A DNA stretch of 64,000 nt from Rhizomys pruinosus (GCA_009823505.1 VZQC01013287.1:3020232-3084231); one strand, 5' to 3'. Numbered from the stretch's first letter, positions 9,981 to 22,487 are shown. The notes: generated by a model from the letters alone, not told the origin. Translations and numbers: made by a program.

Positions 9981-11640
9981 AACCCACGAAAAAAACCAAA
10001 AAAACCAACAAAGAACAAAAAAAGCCCAAACAAACAAAAAAAAAAAAAAAAAAACCAAATGGTTTATAGCCAAGAAGATTTTGGCCAAGCAACATATTTG
10101 TGAAGTTGCTATCCATTCACCTCATTGAAGTTTTTATGCTTTCATTGTCAAATATATGGTGGCTGAAATTGTATGATTTCAATTGGATCTTCAATTTTGT
10201 TCATTTTGGTTTCAACCAGTCTGTTCTTCCTGTGCACGCGGTCCAAGCTGTCCTTTTATCGTACTGCTACCGACCCGGAGCTAATATTTGCATTTGTTTC
10301 AATCAGGGGTTGTAGCATTGTAGATTGCAGAGTCGTTTGTTCATTTTTTTAATACCATATGAAATTTTCAAAGGATTTTTTTTTTTAAAAAAAAAAAACA
10401 AGCTTTTGCCTAGACACACTCCTGTCTCGTGTGGGTTTTTGTTTGGGATTGCATTGATTCTGTGTATTTGTTTGGGTAGGATGGACATTGTTACTATATT
10501 TTTTCCAATCAAGAGTCATATGGGAGATCTTCAGTTTCTATTTGGATGTCTTTTTCTAATTCTCTCCTTCCTCAAGATCCACTATAGAGCACTACCAAGA
10601 AAACAGAAATTAAGAGAAAAACAAAAATGACGTAATTCAAAGATGACGTTGAACGAGCTGGAGCAAGGTCAGCAGGTATCTTTCCAGGATGTTGAACGTA
10701 TAATCGAATGGACCTGAGAAGACATCTTGAAAAGCTGCCGTTCACACAATCACTTGAATCAGACTTATCCTCGGGAAATGACACAATTAACCACCAATCC
10801 AGAGCCTACGTGAAGTCTCGACTTAATTGATACTGTGCCTAAGATCGCAAAGAACCAACAAGAATCACTAAGAATGGGTGGAGAGTGTTGAAGGGAAGAA
10901 AGAGTCCTCCATGCTCGCGTGGGAACTCGGTTAAACTTGAGTGCAACCGAATTGATGGGAAATGCAGTGTGGAAAGACCGCTATTAAAGACTCAAATGAA
11001 GCATGACGCCCAGCGCAGATACCACTTTTGGCCGGTGTATAACCCACACAGGAAATACAATCCTGCCTGGCAGAGTATACGTGCACATTCAACTGTTTAT
11101 TGCAAGCTTCTCCTCTTCACTTTAGTTGGAAGAGGCAACCCTGGTACCGACCAAAGGTGCCCCTAACTTCACGTGTGGTATAGAGATAAAGGTCAGTTAT
11201 ATTGGCTTATATATTTACTCAGCAATGGTAGAACTCAGCGCGTTGTGTGTTAAAGAAAGATGACGTCATGGACTTTTGGCCAGTATCACGGTGATTGGAA
11301 CCTCCCAAAGCATTATTTGCTAAGTGATCCCCACACCAGCTAACACCAGTCCAGCAAAACACAACGTTGGAGTGATATGGTTCTCCTCTCATTTGTGATT
11401 ACTAAAACCAAATCCCCAGAATTGAAAGTGAGAGCTCCTTGTGCATAAAACATATACTTTATCTATATTTTTCTTCTCCTCTCTGAAGAGCAACTAGTGT
11501 TGTTATTAATGTAAGTTCTTTCTTAACTGCTCTAGAATCAATACCACCACTTTATTCTCTTCAACGGATCTGTACAATTCTTATAATATAAGTGAATAAG
11601 TTAATGCATATTTAGATGATGCGTACATATTAAAATTAAA
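9981..11640. mobile_element. Error-rich copy of the inverted/sense LINE-1
   Basis: It parallels 18511-19850 segment by segment: AATATATGGTGGCTGAAATTG, then GGATGGACATTGTTACTATA, then AAGGTCAGCAGG, then GAAAGATGACGTCATGGAC. It ends in the L1 3' UTR words AACTAGTGTTGTTATTAATG and CTCTAGAATCAATACCACC. Indels disrupt every frame. Confidence 0.8.
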
Positions 11641-11689
11641 GAGGACTATAAATGTGAATTCCTTTTTTTTATACATTTATTTTATTTAT

Positions 11690-11850
11690 TTTTTTTTTTT
11701 ATTACTTATTTCTGTATGTGCCTAATAATGTACTGTCTGGCGAGTGCGAGGTTGGACCCGCTGTTGGTGCAACCTTGCCGCCCGAGGCGTCACAACATGA
11801 GCCGGTCTCGGATTCCCCTGGAGCTGGGAAAAGTCTACTCCTGGAATCGG
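11690..11850 (-). repeat. B3 SINE, partial, error-rich
   Basis: The complement of a B3 3' half is recognisable (TTCTGTATGTGCCTAATAATG, TACTGTCTGG, GGATTCCCCTGGAGCTGG) but carries many extra bases. It lies in the part of the block that has no clean counterpart downstream. Confidence 0.6.
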
Positions 11851-14800
11851 CAGTTCTTTTTTTTTTTTTTTCTCTTTATCCTCCTTTCCTTTTTTGCGTC
11901 CCATTTATCTGACTTTTCATTTTATATTTTTTTATTACGATGCTTTGGCATTTCATACATCATTTCTTATCCATTCACATAGTTTACGGCAATATTTCCC
12001 CTTTTCATACTCTCCTTCCCTTCCTCGCACCCGACCAACCCCCCAACCTGGGGAAGATCAATGCACTTCTGGACAACGATAACTGTCACCGAACATATTC
12101 TTCAATTTTCCCTATTTTTTCCAATTCTATTAGGCTTTAAGTTAACCATGAGCTTAACAAGACTCCTTCATAGTAAAACCACATATTTAGCAGGCTGTTG
12201 TCCCAAAACCCCCACAGCCCCACGTCTTTCAGCTAGCGGACTTGGGTCAGGTTTCCTAAGAAATGGGGGTCCAGACTACATTGCTGTTGTTTCCCCATTC
12301 ACCCCAATTACAGCCAACCTTACATTATACCACCCGCCCCTCTTCGCAGTATTCTATCCCTGGGTCCTTAGAAAGGCGGCATTAGGTGAGATCGAGAAGC
12401 AGACAAGATCCCCTTCTCTTGGAGCTGTTGTATCCAGGCTACTCTGTTCAACATTCTTGGTTTTTCTTATTCATGGGCATGATAAGTTTCCCGTCAAGGA
12501 ATAACTTTTCGATCAACCTATCTAGATGGGAGAAGCTACAGAAGCAAGTAGAGGATATAGGTTATATCTTAAACGAAGCAATCAATAAAAGTTATATGGT
12601 AAGGTGGTACTGTTTGGTAGTAGGGACACATTATGTTTACGAAATTTTATGTTGATCATATCGGCAGTAACATTTTTTCCGGTTAACCACTATGGACAGG
12701 GGAGATTAATGTGGGCTGTATGACATTTCCCGTAACAACTGGCCTAGAGAGATGTAAGTCTGGTAGTGGCATTAGCCATGGGTTAGTCCTCCATGGAGAG
12801 AGCCAATTAGCCAATTGGATTTGGGATATACAGGAATATGGTTGCCTCTGCTGCACAGTACTACCAGGCAGGTGAGGAGTCGTGTGAGCTTGGTACGTTG
12901 ACGCGCTGGTAGTCTTGCTTGACTGTAGCGAGACCCGTATCTTGACTTTATTGGTTTTGGATATTAGTAACCCTTTTAGGTCATGCATACTGGTGTATCA
13001 CAGAGCATTAGATTACATTTGCATTGTGTTAGGCTTTGCTCTAAGCCAATCTTCCATAGTTAAGTAACAGGTCTACAGGAGCATAGCACGAAGGCTAATA
13101 TCGCCATCTCTTCTTTGCCAGATATCCAGATTTTAAGAGGATAGGGCCCATCTTACTTTTGCTGGCAGGCTGCTACCCGGATCCGCACTGAGCACAAACA
13201 TTCTCCTGGTAGAAATAATCATACTTGAGTCAGAGCTCCTGTACTTGATAATATTTGCTTAAGTGCCATAGTTTAAGTGACTTTATTAATTTGGGTCTGA
13301 ACAGAGAATAATCCTTTTCACAGTTTCTTATGTCTACTTAGTCAATTTTAAAGAAGGACGTCAGGTTTTACCAGTTTTACAAGATATACCTCTATAATAA
13401 TAGTGTTCCTCACAAATTAACATGTGGAGAGCGACGCTCATCAATCGTACATATTTCTCTCTGTTCCTGGGGGGGAGGCACAGACAGAGGTCTCTGCACA
13501 TCGCGGAAAACCCCCTGCCGGCACCCTAGCACAGCAAAGCCCTTCCCCGACTTACAAGGTCACGCATTACGTATAGCTGTCATTGCTATGGGACGACCAC
13601 TAAGGAGGGGTCCAAATGGCATTCACATGGCATTCATTGAAGGCTATTTCCCCCTCCTTTCGATTTCCCAGACCGGGTCAACCCCCAGTTCTGGCCACCC
13701 TTCTGGCCATCCTACCTCAATGCAACAAGCTCGACTATCTCCCTCTACTCCCAAGCCGTCATAAGCCCTGCGGAATACACTGTCCTCACTCTATGGAAAC
13801 ACCACACAAGTCCCTTTCCACTAGATTGTAGTTTCAGATCGTTTGAACTGCCATGAAGGTTTTTGACCGGAGAAGGTTTCACATGTCTATCGTGCTTACC
13901 CCCCGTTTATTTTTTTTTTTTTAGCTTTTCATGAGTAACTCCAAAGAGATCTCACGGTTGTATTATTACAGTAGATACTATGGAGTAGGAATGCAGAGGC
14001 TCAGTAGTTTCAATCAGAATTTCATCATATGTTACTTGACGCGGACAATATATATTTATATACAACCATTGGGGAGAACTCAAAACTTCAAATTCTTTTT
14101 GTCTAATCATTCTTAAAAGAGATTGTTACAAGGTGATACTGTAACAACAGAGAAATTATAGAGCACATTTGTAAATGCCAATCCCAAAGTTACTATTGCC
14201 TCTACACACGACTCTTTATGTAAAAACGTATATTGTTGGACAAACAGCGATTTTACTCCATTTAACCTTCCGGCATTTGCATTTACTGTTTTATTCCAGG
14301 AGTCTGTAAAACTCCAATGTTGTAAATATACAACATATATTACATTTTTACTAAAGTCTACACAAACCTATGATATCTCGTAGACATGTGTCTAAGGCGC
14401 ACAACAAACAAGCTGCGAGTTAACTTAAGTTGGTGATTCAGCTCAATCTAATACTACCTGACATTGATGAGTCGAAAAATAATCAACACCCGCTGTTCCC
14501 TCACCTGACCCCTGACCAACCAACTTCCCATTCCCACCCAATTATTTTTGAGTCAAGATTATTCTAGAATGCAGGTCTGTTACTGTTGGCTTGCTCCCTA
14601 TAACTATGATCCCCTCTCCACGTCGGAAAAACTTTCTTATTCATGGGCTCTACTCCATCAATCTGGTAACTAGCATACCACATGATGGGACTACTCACTT
14701 GATTGTCATATACTATTGTCTTTAATCTGGGACTGCGTGTTCACCCTCACCACACCTCTAAACATGAAACTTGTCTTCTAGAACCTCGCAATCCATTTCA

Positions 14801-14860
14801 CACTGCAAGTTCATTCTGATGGTAAAACGGAACTGAACTTCTAACAGCCTATTCTGGCTA
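11851..14860. other. Error-rich sequence without a clean counterpart in the window
   Basis: About 3 kb between two copies of the same L1 tail (ending near 11640 and restarting near 14860). Only 12755-12960 is recognised, as an antisense piece of the ERV internal module. 13430-13840 is C-rich and could be LTR sequence, but I cannot place it. Frames such as 12061-12504 are not supported. Confidence 0.5.
12755..12960 (-). mobile_element. Antisense fragment of the shared ERV internal module, error-rich
   Basis: Its complement matches about 33225-33390 of ERV-1 and 40800-40960 of ERV-2: CAAGCAAGACT, then CTACCTGG-like and GTGCAACAG-like words, ATCCCAAATCCAATTGGCTA, then CTCTCTCCATGGAGGA. This is a fourth local copy of the module, if the read belongs to this locus. 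Confidence 0.7.
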
Positions 14861-17800
14861 AGTGGACAGTAACACAGTCCCAGAAAACACAAGGCGTTGG
14901 CAACCCATAGGCTCTCCTCCATCTTGTGGACCTACTTAACACACAAATCCCCAGATGCAAAGTGGAAAAGCCTGAAGTAACATCTATATATATTATTTCG
15001 CTATAATTACTTGAAAAGCCAACTATGTTGTTACTAATTTAAGCTCTTCATACAGGCTCTACGAACCTCAATACCCCACCAACATTTCTCTCAGCAACTT
15101 CTATCCGATACCAATTTGCACAGGTCATATCATTCCAGTGAGCAAGAGGATAATAAAATGCATTTTTCATAGCCACACATAGAGAAAAACAGAATAAGAT
15201 TGCCCAATGATAAGGGGACAAACCCCCCAATCAAGGGAATACCAGAAGTCTCTCAGACTGCAACACTAATTGAAACTCCAGAAAGATGTGAGACGCGCGA
15301 CCAAACTCTCCAGTCGAATGACAATGCACCCTTAAAGAAGCCAACCCAGACCTTACAGATTATAACCTAGCAAATATAATGTACAATCACGATTAGTTAA
15401 AGGAGAAAGAAAAAATTCTTTCATGAACATAACAGCAACAAATGAAAGAGAACGACAATCGTGCCAAAAAAAAGCCAACCACTTCAGAACAATCACTCAA
15501 GCCACCGCAATTACAACGAAGAACACAGACAGAACACAGGAGCGAACTGTCCCATAACATATGTCGCAAACCCAAAACAAGAGGGTAGAAATTAACAAAC
15601 AGCATATAGTATCCTGATGCATAAACCATAAATGCACTTAAGACAATAGAAATGCAGCCATATGAAAAAAAAAGTTTGAAGAAACAACACACACACACAT
15701 CTTCTCACATCTTCAATAAACCCCCCCTAACTAATTAAATGGAATCATTAACTCCCCAATACAAAAGATATAGAACACAGACAACGAGGCAGTTTGGTGG
15801 CATGTGCCTTTAAATCCCAGCACTTCGAGCAAGGTATTACGCAGCGTAGGCACGATCATCTTTGAGTTTCAAGGACCTCAGCCTGGGTCCATACAGAGAC
15901 GAGCTCCCCAGGTACATCTTCGGTAGATAAAAGGTGAGACCTCGTGACCATACAAGAATACCAAGAAAAAAAAAAAAAAAAAAGAAAAAAAAGAATAATA
16001 AAGAACCAATAAGACTAGGGTGCAGAGAGTGGCATTAGTGAAACAGCAATCTCATCCCTATATACGATCGCACTACCACAGAAACACCAACCTATACAGC
16101 CGACAAGGATGGAAGGAGAAACACAAAAATAATTCCCAGAGAGTTGGGCATGGGGGATGCACACCTTTAATCCAACCACTGGTGAGCGAGGCTATCCAGA
16201 GCGCAGAGTGGAATCTCTTATGTGCATTATCGTATACAAGGCCAAGCCTTGTATACAGAGTGAGTTTAAAGGAAGGGGCTACAGGGGACCTGTCTAGAAA
16301 AGACCAAAAAAAATATTCCAGGCACATATGGTAGCCAAGAATGAAAAGAGAGTGCATACTTCTCATATCAAACAAAAAAATACGACACTGAGCAAGTAAA
16401 AATAAAATCACGAAAAACATCAGAGCAGAAATCAAAACAAAGCAGAAAAACAAAACAAAAAATACCAAAATATCAATCGATATCCAAAAAAGCTGAAGTT
16501 CTTTTCAAAAGCCATATAAACAAAAATAAGACCAGAACCCACTAACCTAGTCCATCTCAGTTAACAAAAAGAAAAGAAGAAGCCAACACCAAATCAAGCA
16601 TGACTATGAATTAGTGTTACCTTAACGGCGTGCATAAAACCTACCACCGAAAACACTCCTAGACAACATATTTAAAAAGTTCAGTAAAGTTGCCGTGGGA
16701 ATACAAAATAAGACCTAGCAAAAACTCTACAGAGCTACCCTTTCTCTTACCCACAAGATAATAGATCAACCCCTGGAAGAAATTCAAATATTGAAGTGAA
16801 AGGAATCCCTCACAAATATTACAAGCTTACAAAACGAATAATAACCTTAGGAAACTTAAATATTAACAAAAGACACCAAAAGATACTCATAACAACAATA
16901 CAGAATACTTTTAAAACACCTGAAGAAGGTAGACATTTGAACAATATAGATCCCGAAATAGAGGGTGAAAGACTCCCATGATCCTTACCTGGAATTGCGA
17001 AAAATGGTTAAGTTTATAGTAAAAATCGACTGATCCTTCAATACTCAAATATAATATACATTGATTTAATGCAATCCCAATCAAAATCCCCATGAGACCT
17101 TTTTACAACATATATTGGATTAAACACAAATCCTGTAAATTCATATGGAAAAACACAAAACACCTCAAAATTGCAAAAGCCCCGAGCTTTAGTGAAAAAG
17201 TTGCAATTACAACTGGGGATTACTTTTACTAGATGTCAAATCTCTATAGTCCATATAAAGAAGCTTAAGTGGTACTTTGGCATGCACAGAAACAGACCCA
17301 TTGAATGCACCATGAACTCCACCCATTTATTGTCCAAACTATGAGCTCATATAATTTTCAGGCCACTCCTCTTTAGTTTAAAGGGGCCAAATATAAGATC
17401 GTGGAGGAAAGATATATCTCAGCTACCTGGTCGCCTGCGCCAGCCAAACTGGATCACCATTTATAAAAAAAACAAAATTAACACCTTCCTCACTCACATG
17501 TCACGGCACTGTCCAAAAATAAATACATCCAAGTGGATCAAGATCTTCAGGAACATATAGACCCGCAATACGGACTGAAGGTGAATAGGAGAGGACAAAA
17601 GTGGCACGTGACCAGGAGAGAAGTGCGAGCCAAGGGAACCTACTGGGAAGACAAAGCGGGTCATAGGAGAAAAAGACTTTCAAATTCCAACACACAAGCT
17701 AACCAGGAACAAATAGACAACAGCTAGAACGAAGTGAGACTTAGTTTCAATAATCAGTAAAGTTGTACAGATTTTAAAGAAAAGCAGCACAAAAGGAAAT

Positions 17801-18290
17801 GAAACCCACCGTGTGGGAGGAAAACTTCACCAGTTGGCCAGTGATGATGCAGGTCGTGTACCGTTTCACATCAAGTATAAGTTGGAAATTAGATAAAGGA
17901 GTAGGGCTTAACACAACTGGTGAGATATAGTCAAGTTGTTTTGCCTGAACGAGCTGGAGCGTGTCCTCTCCATAACCTAGCCACCTGGCGTCCCTAGCAA
18001 GGCAACGCGTTAGCAGACCAGCTACTGAGTCACAAGACTTTGGCGAACACATATCACAATAAACAAGCAGAGCAACTACGATGACGTACTCAGAGGAGAA
18101 GCAGCAAAATTTTGAAACCAAGTAAAATAAACGCGCTAACAGTTTCGCCGCCCCTAATAATGAGGCCTGTCGTGGCACTTGGCCGTCATGGCGACCCTAG
18201 CTTCACCTACTCACCGCAGTTCTCCGCCATGTATCAACTCCCAAAAGCTCAATTCCCCCCTGTCCTGCCTTATACGCATCTCATTCGTAG
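14861..18290. mobile_element. Error-rich copy of LINE-1 with two B1 and part of an ERVK LTR
   Basis: It parallels 19616 to about 22400. The L1 3' tail comes first, then B1 at about 15785-15990, B1 at about 16135-16330, L1 ORF2 to about 17825 (GAAATGAAACCCACCGTGTG is shared exactly), then LTR words such as CTGAGTCACAAGACTT and AATAATGAGGCCTGT. 18291-18509 could not be placed. Confidence 0.78.
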
Positions 18291-18509
18291 AAGAGTATGG
18301 ACAAACAAAATGAAAGAATTCTATGTGACCTCAGAACCACATCAAAGCTTCCACTCAAGATCCGATGCGAAGGTATGGGCATTGACAGATGTCATAGGTA
18401 GACGGGACGACAGGATAGAGTTGGGGCGATATGCAGGCAACTCGAGATGAGCCATCTAGAGACTGGTAACCCTCAGTATATGTATTACTCTTACCTCTCC
18501 TCTCCTCTC

Positions 18510-18510
18510 N
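18510..18510. other. Single-N assembly join
   Basis: One unresolved base separates the error-rich block from clean sequence. The clean sequence restarts with the A-rich B1 tail that also begins at 9981, so the N marks a scaffolding or gap-filling seam. Confidence 0.9.
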
Positions 18511-18572
18511 AACCCACGAAAAAAACCAAAAAAACCCAAACCAAAACAAAACAAAAACACAAAAACGAAAAC
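18511..18572 (+). repeat. True A-rich tail of the B1 at 9817
   Basis: An A-rich tail with C and G interruptions is followed at once by CAAATGGTGATCCA, the second copy of the target-site duplication that precedes the B1 at 9803-9816. With 9981-18510 removed, B1 body, tail and duplication become contiguous. Confidence 0.85.
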
Positions 18573-19005
18573 CAAATGGTGATCCAGTTTTGCCAGCACC
18601 ATTTGCTGAAGATGCTATCCTTCCTCCATTGAAGTTTTTTTGCTTCTTTGTCAAATATGAAGTGGCTGAAATTGTATGAGTTCAAGTTTGGATCTTCAAT
18701 TTTGTTCCATTGGTCAACAGGTCTGTTTTTGTGCCAGTACCAAGCTGTCTTTATGACTATGACCCCATAATATTGCATTTTTCACTCAGGGTTGCTTTAG
18801 CTATTCAGAATCTTTTGTTTTTTCATATGAATTTAAGGATTTTTTTTTCCAAGTCTGTGAAGAAGCTCATGAGGATTTTGATTGGGATTGCATTGAATTT
18901 GATATCAATTTGGGTAAAATGGACATTTTTACTATATTTTTTCCAAACCATGAGCATGGGAGATCTTTCCATCTTTTGATGTCATTTTTCAATCTCCTTC
19001 TTCCA
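18573..19005 (-). mobile_element. LINE-1 ORF2 segment, inverted
   Basis: This is the complement of L1 ORF2 RT-downstream sequence. It contains the complements of the sense words at about 21365-21800, such as GACAGCTTGGTACTGGCA and TTTAATGCAATCCCAATCAA. It joins a sense L1 segment at about 19006. Inverted 5' segment plus sense 3' segment is the twin-priming structure. Confidence 0.8.
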
Positions 19006-19850
19006 TCAAGAATATATAGACTACTCAAAAAACAAAGAATTAAGAAAACAAATGACCTACTCAAAAGATGGAGTAAAGAGCTGAGCAGAGACTTTCCCAG
19101 TGAGGAAGTAAATATGGCTGAGAAACATCTTAAAAAGTGTTCAACATCATTAATAATTACGGAAATGCAAATTAAAACCACACTCAGGTATCATCTCACT
19201 CTGATATAACTGGCTAAGATCAAGAACACAAAAGACACTAAATGCTGGAGAAGTTGTGGGGAAAGGGGAACACTCATCCACTGCTGGTGGGAATGTAAAC
19301 TTGTGCAACCATTATGGAAAGCAGTGTGGAGAACCCTTAAAAGACTCAAAATGAGCATGACCCAGCCATACCACTCTTGGGTGTATACCCACAAGACTCA
19401 TCCTGCCTCAAATATACATGCACATCCATGTTTATTGCAGCTCTCTTCACAATAGTGAAGAGCTGGAACCGACCCAAATGCCCCTCAACTTACGTGTGGA
19501 TAGAGAAAATGTGGTACATTACACAATGGAGTACTACTCAGCGGTAAAGAAAGATGACATCATGGACTTTGCCAGTAAACGGATGGAACTCAAAGCCATT
19601 ATGCTAAGTGAAGTAACACAGTCCCAGAAAAACAAGTGGTGAATGGTCTCCCTCATTTGTGGATACTAACACCAAATCCCCAGATGAAAGTGAAGCTGAA
19701 TAACATTATTATTATATTTCTTTTATCTGAAAGCAACTATGTTGTTATAATGTAAGTCTCTTAACAGGCTCTAGAATCAATCCACCACTTATTCTCAGAC
19801 TCTGTAATTACTATATATTAGTGGAAAGTATAAATGCATATTTTATAGCC
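19006..19850 (+). mobile_element. LINE-1 ORF2 3' end and 3' UTR (sense)
   Basis: Sense L1: ACTCAAAAGATGGAGTAAAG, then GCTGGTGGGAATGTAAAC, CAGCCATACCACTCTTGGG and GCAGCTCTCTTCACAATAGT. The ORF2 end is followed by 3' UTR words CTCATTTGTGGATACTAAC and GCAACTATGTTGTTATAATG. Stops and frameshifts break the frame. Confidence 0.85.
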
Positions 19851-20306
19851 ACAAGAGAAAAACAGTAAGTTATATATAAGGGGAAACCCATCAGAATTAC
19901 AGACTTCTCAGTGCAAACTATGAAAACCAGAAGAATGTGGACCGAAGTATTCCCAGTGCTAAATGACTTTAGATGCCAACCCAGATTACTATACCCAGCA
20001 AAAATGTCAATCATAGTTGAAGGAGAAAGAAAAAATCTTTCATGACATAAGCAAAATGAAAGAACACATGTCAAAAAAGCCAACACTTCAGAAAATACTC
20101 AAAGCAATTCAAAGAACAGAGGAAAGGAGCAACTATCCTCAAGCAACCCAAAAGAGAAATTAACAAAAGCATATTACTCTGTTGCATAAATAAATGCCTA
20201 GACCAAGAATGCAAATGAAAAATAAGTTGAAAGGAAACAACACACATCTCTCAATAATAACCTTAACTATTAATGGTCTAAACTCCCCAATCAAAAGATA
20301 TAGACA

Positions 20307-20449
20307 GCAGGGCATGGTGGCATGTGCCTTTAATCCCAGCACTCGAGAGGTAGAGGTAGGCAGATCTCTTTGAGTTCAAGGCCAGCCTGGTCTACAGAGC
20401 GAGCTCCAGGACAGCTGGTACTAAAAGGGAGACCCTGCCTCAAAAATAC

Positions 20450-20484
<35 letters not shown>

Positions 20485-20615
20485 NNNNNNNNNNNNNNNN
20501 NNNNNNNNNNNNNNNNNNNNNNNNNNNNNNNNNNNNNNNNNNNNNNNNNNNNNNNNNNNNNNNNNNNNNNNNNNNNNNNNNNAAAAAAAAAAAAAAAAAA
20601 AAAGAAAAAAAGAAA
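20307..20615 (+). repeat. B1 SINE containing an assembly gap in its A tail
   Basis: A B1 body (GGGCATGGTGGCATGTGCC to GAGACCCTGCCTC) is followed by poly(A), 98 Ns and more poly(A). ATATAGAC-like and ACATAGAC-like direct repeats flank it. The gap reflects the homopolymer and probably contains no other element. Confidence 0.85.
20485..20582. other. Assembly gap (98 N)
   Basis: A run of Ns lies entirely within the A-rich tail of a B1. The 203-codon frame crossing it is meaningless. Confidence 0.99.
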
Positions 20616-20721
20616 AAAAGACATAGACTAGGAGAGTGGATTAGGAAACAGAATCCATCTATATGCTGCCTACAAGAAACCCAACCTTACAGTGAAAGGA
20701 TGGGAAAAAATATTCCAGGCA

Positions 20722-20864
20722 GTTGGGCATGGTGGTGCACACCTTTAATCCTAGCACTTGGGAGGCACAGGCAGGTGGATCTTTGTGAGTTCAAGGCCAG
20801 CCTGGTCTACAGAGTGAGTTCCAGGACAGCTGGGGCTACAGGGAGACCCTGTCTCAAAAAGTCC
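20722..20864 (+). repeat. B1 SINE
   Basis: A complete B1 (TTGGGCATGGTGGTGCACACC to GAGACCCTGTCTC) lies between direct repeats AATATTCCAGGCA with leading A runs (20705-20721 and 20865-20882). It inserted into the L1. Confidence 0.9.
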
Positions 20865-22154
20865 AAAAAAAATATTCCAGGCAAATGGTACCAAAATGAA
20901 AGCAGGAGTTGCTATTCTAATATCAAACAAAATAGACCTGAGAGTAAAATTAATCAGAAAAATCAGAGCAGAAATCAATGAAATAGAAACAAAGAAAACA
21001 ATACAAAAATCAATGAATCCAAAAGCTGGTTCTTTGAAAAGATAAACAAAATAGACAGACCTCTATCCCAGTTAACTAAAAGAAAGAAAGAGCAACACCA
21101 AATCAGATGATATGATAGTTTACCTAAGGGGTGCTAAAAACTCCACCAGAAAACTCCTAGAAATGATTAAAAGTTTCAGTAAAGTGGTGGGATACAAAAT
21201 AAACCTAGAAAAATCAGTACCCTTTCTTTACACCAAAAATAATCAACTGGAGAAGTAATATAAGGAGAACTTCACAATTACAATAGCTTCAAAAAAAATA
21301 CCTAGGAATAAATTTAACCAAAGACACCAAAGATCTCTACAACAAAAAAATTTAAAACCCTGAAGAAGGAGATTGAAAATGACACCAAAAGATGGAAAGA
21401 CCTCCCATGCTCATGGATTGGAAAAATTAATATAGTAAAAAATGTCCATTCTACTCAAATTAATATACAGATTTAATGCAATCCCAATCAAAATCCCCAT
21501 GAGCTTTTTCACATATTTGGATAAAAAATCCTTAAATTCATATGGAAAAACAAAAACCCTCAAATAGCTAAAGCAACCCTGAGTGAAAAGTGCAATACAA
21601 GGGGATTACTTTACTAGATGTCAAGCTCTATAGTCATAAAGACAGCTTGGTACTGGCAAAGAAACAGACCCATTGATGAATGGAACAAAATTGATTGTTC
21701 CAAACTTGAGCTCATATAATTTCAGCCACCTCATAGTTTACAAAGGGGCCAAAAAAGCTCAGTGGAGGAAAGATATCATCTTCAGCAAATGGTGCTGGCC
21801 CAACTGGATCACCATTTGTAGAAGAACAAAATTAAACCCCTACATTTCACCCTGTCCAAAAATAAACTCCAAGTGGATCAAAGATCTCAACCTGAAACCC
21901 GAAACCCTGAAGGTGATAGAAGAAAAAGTCAGCAGCAACCTACAAGACATAGGCATAGGAAAAGACTTTCTAAATCAAACACCAGCTACACAGGAAATAA
22001 GGACAACAGCTGACAAGTGGGACCTTATCAAACTCATAAACTTTTTTACAGCTAAAGAAGCAACCAAGGAAATGAAACCCACCGTGTGGGAGGAAACCTT
22101 CACCAGTGGCCAGTGATACATCTGACAGAGCATTCACATCCAGAATATGTAAAC

Positions 22155-22485
22155 TATAGTAGGCTGTACACTGAGAATTATGCAGTGTGCCTGCACTGAG
22201 CTTGTCCCTCATCAACCTAGCCTGTCCTAGGCAGGCAACCATAGCAACAGCTGAGTCACAGACTTGGGCCAATCACAAGGCAACACGATGACCGTACTAG
22301 GAGGAGAGCAGAATTTGAACAGTATAAACCCTAACCTTGCCCCCAATAAATGAGTCTGTGGCACCTTGCCTTCTGCCTGCTTTCACCTAACTCCCAGGGT
22401 CTGCATGTTAACTCTGTGCCTCTCACCCCCTTTCATGCATGGTCAGACCACAAAGTTCCCCCGCAGGCCTGGAGGATTGACAACA
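22155..22485 (+). mobile_element. 5' LTR of a defective class II (ERVK-type) provirus
   Basis: A 331-bp LTR starting TATAGTAGGCTG (the 3' copy has canonical TGTAGTAG) and ending GACAACA. It contains a TATAAACC promoter element and AATAAA. It inserted in L1: the bases TAAAC flank both ends (22150-22154 and 23598-23602). TGGTGCCCAATGTGGGGC at 22488 is a primer binding site of the tRNA-Lys(1,2) type. Confidence 0.85.
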
Positions 22486-22487
22486 TC

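Larger units (their letters stand above)
9981..18510. other. Probable assembly insertion: error-rich duplicate of downstream sequence
   Basis: This block re-tells the L1/B1/LTR sequence found cleanly at 18511 to about 22400, in the same order, but full of small insertions and mismatches. Paired segments are longer here: about 1.62 kb against 1.32 kb (9981-11600 with 18511-19830), and about 3.36 kb against 2.78 kb (14880-18240 with 19616-22400). That is a ~20% excess, as in raw insertion-prone long reads. The block starts with the 26 bases that also start at 18511 and ends at a single N at 18510. All frames inside it should be ignored. Confidence 0.88.
19851..22154 (+). mobile_element. LINE-1, interrupted by two B1 and then by an ERVK remnant
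   Basis: After an L1-associated upstream stretch, 20885-22154 is sense ORF2. It contains an endonuclease-RT linker (GGTTCTTTGAAAAGATAAAC), the RT ADDMI catalytic segment coded at about 21105-21120 (preceding residue missing), and the ORF2 C-terminal third. A 147-codon open piece (21673-22116) remains. The L1 resumes at 23598 after the ERV insertion. Confidence 0.8.

Noticed and set aside
12061..12504. 147-codon frame and other frames in 9981-18510
   Set aside because: They lie in error-rich duplicate sequence where reading frames are meaningless.
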